A model generated the notes under the pieces. That model did no database searches, was not told the DNA's origin, and worked only from the letters and a program-made list of their open reading frames with translations. DNA of 5,715 bases from Piscirickettsiaceae bacterium (GTDB lineage Bacteria; Pseudomonadota; Gammaproteobacteria; Nitrosococcales; Methylophagaceae), in NCBI GenBank assembly GCA_030627065.1, contig DAOUSV010000108.1:1-5715 (forward strand), read 5' to 3'. Position 1 is the first letter of the stretch. The number at the start of each line of letters is the position of its first letter. Below are positions 5,081 to 5,715 of this stretch, in pieces. Both the position numbers and the translations under genes were made by a program.

Positions 5081-5715
5081 CTATAGACTTGGATAATCAG
5101 TATATCCTTTAGCATCACCACCATAAAAAGTTTCTTGATCAGCGGGGTTAAGCGGCGCGCCTAGCTGTATTCTTGCTGGTAAGTCAGGGTTAGCAATAAA
5201 AGGAACACCAAAGGCGATAAAATCACTACTGTTATTTTGTAAGCTTTGTTCAGCTAACTCTCCTGTGTAACCACCATTTGCAATGTAAGCACCATTAAAT
5301 CGTTGACGTAATGCGTTAAAGTCAAAGTCTTCTGTACTCTCTTCTCCAAATCGTTCTACGATATGAATGTAGGCAATATTAAATTGATTTAACTTTTCGA
5401 CGAGATAATTAAATAATTCCTGACTATTACTATTAGACATTGAGTTAAAGGTACCGGTAGGTGATAGACGGATACCAATACGGTTATTGTCCCAGACTTC
5501 AGAGATAGCTTGGGTAACTTCTAATACTAAGCGCGTACGGTTTTCGATACTACCACCATAAATATCATTACGATTATTGGTACCATCTTTTAAAAACTGG
5601 TCGAGTAGATAGCCATTAGCAGCATGAATCTCAACGCCATCAAATCCTGCTTGTTTGGCGTTAATTGCTGCTTGTCGGTATTGCTCGACAATACTTGGAA
5701 TTTCATTTAACTCTA
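5081..5715 (-). CDS. Old Yellow Enzyme-family NADH:flavin oxidoreductase (C-terminal 210 residues; N-terminus beyond window)
   Basis: FMN-dependent ene-reductase of the NemA/PETN reductase/OYE family. These TIM-barrel enzymes reduce electrophilic alkenes, N-ethylmaleimide or nitro-esters using NAD(P)H; the natural substrate is usually unknown. The frame is open from the right edge to a TAG at 5081-5083, covering about 210 of the usual 360 residues. Visible motifs in order are AGFDGVEIHAANGYLLDQFL with the H-x-x-N pair that binds the substrate oxygen (as in OYE1; PETN reductase has HxxH), then YGGSIENRTR, IGIRLSPTG with the FMN-contacting Arg, YIANGGYT for the FMN phosphate, FGVPFIANPDLPARI, and the C-terminal TFYGGDAKGYTDYPSL typical of NemA-like enzymes. 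A Met at 5438-5440 is internal, not the start. There is no frameshift in the visible part. It precedes the hemolysin III-like gene on the same strand but is separated from it by element 2. Confidence 0.93.
   Translation of the reverse strand, partial: ELNEIPSIVEQYRQAAINAKQAGFDGVEIHAANGYLLDQFLKDGTNNRNDIYGGSIENRTRLVLEVTQAISEVWDNNRIGIRLSPTGTFNSMSNSNSQELFNYLVEKLNQFNIAYIHIVERFGEESTEDFDFNALRQRFNGAYIANGGYTGELAEQSLQNNSSDFIAFGVPFIANPDLPARIQLGAPLNPADQETFYGGDAKGYTDYPSL

Noticed and set aside
5081..5440. Separate 119-residue gene starting at the Met at 5440
   Set aside because: The frame stays open upstream to the window edge and encodes continuous OYE motifs; the Met is internal.

Overview
The window looks like a non-enteric, fairly AT-rich gammaproteobacterial chromosome. 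The order ygfB-pepP-ubiH-ubiI on one strand, facing a TIGR02449-type coiled-coil gene, zapA and 6S RNA (ssrS) on the other, is a classic gammaproteobacterial arrangement. The TIGR02449 gene argues against Enterobacteriaceae and for a Pseudomonas-like or marine/environmental lineage. I cannot place genus or species from the sequence.

Left half (1-3241, minus strand): a tight operon transcribed right to left. It holds ygfB (UPF0149), pepP (Xaa-Pro aminopeptidase P), ubiH, and the N-terminus of a second flavin hydroxylase that is probably ubiI/visC and runs off the left edge. Gaps are 21 bp, then 1 bp, then a 4-bp ATGA overlap. The two hydroxylases act in aerobic ubiquinone biosynthesis.

Centre (3242-4087, plus strand): a divergent intergenic region with a good sigma-70 promoter, then the small coiled-coil gene overlapping zapA (FtsZ-ring protein) by ATGA. 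A well-formed 6S RNA of about 187 nt follows, with a visible terminal stem and the conserved 3' hairpin.

Right part (4088-5715): here the expected synteny ends, because ygfA (5-formyltetrahydrofolate cyclo-ligase), the usual gene after ssrS, is absent. In its place is a hemolysin III/PAQR-family membrane protein gene on the minus strand, complete in motif content but broken by one frameshift near 4786. Upstream of it is the C-terminal half of an Old Yellow Enzyme-family oxidoreductase that runs off the right edge. Two palindromic elements (4152-4315 and 4982-5079) flank the hemolysin III gene. They share related arms (core CCGTTATCATTCAA, then two variable bases, then TGCAG) and each encloses a different internal hairpin. 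They resemble MITEs or intergenic palindromic repeats and are the least explained sequences here. I see no strong evidence of a wholly new multi-gene system.
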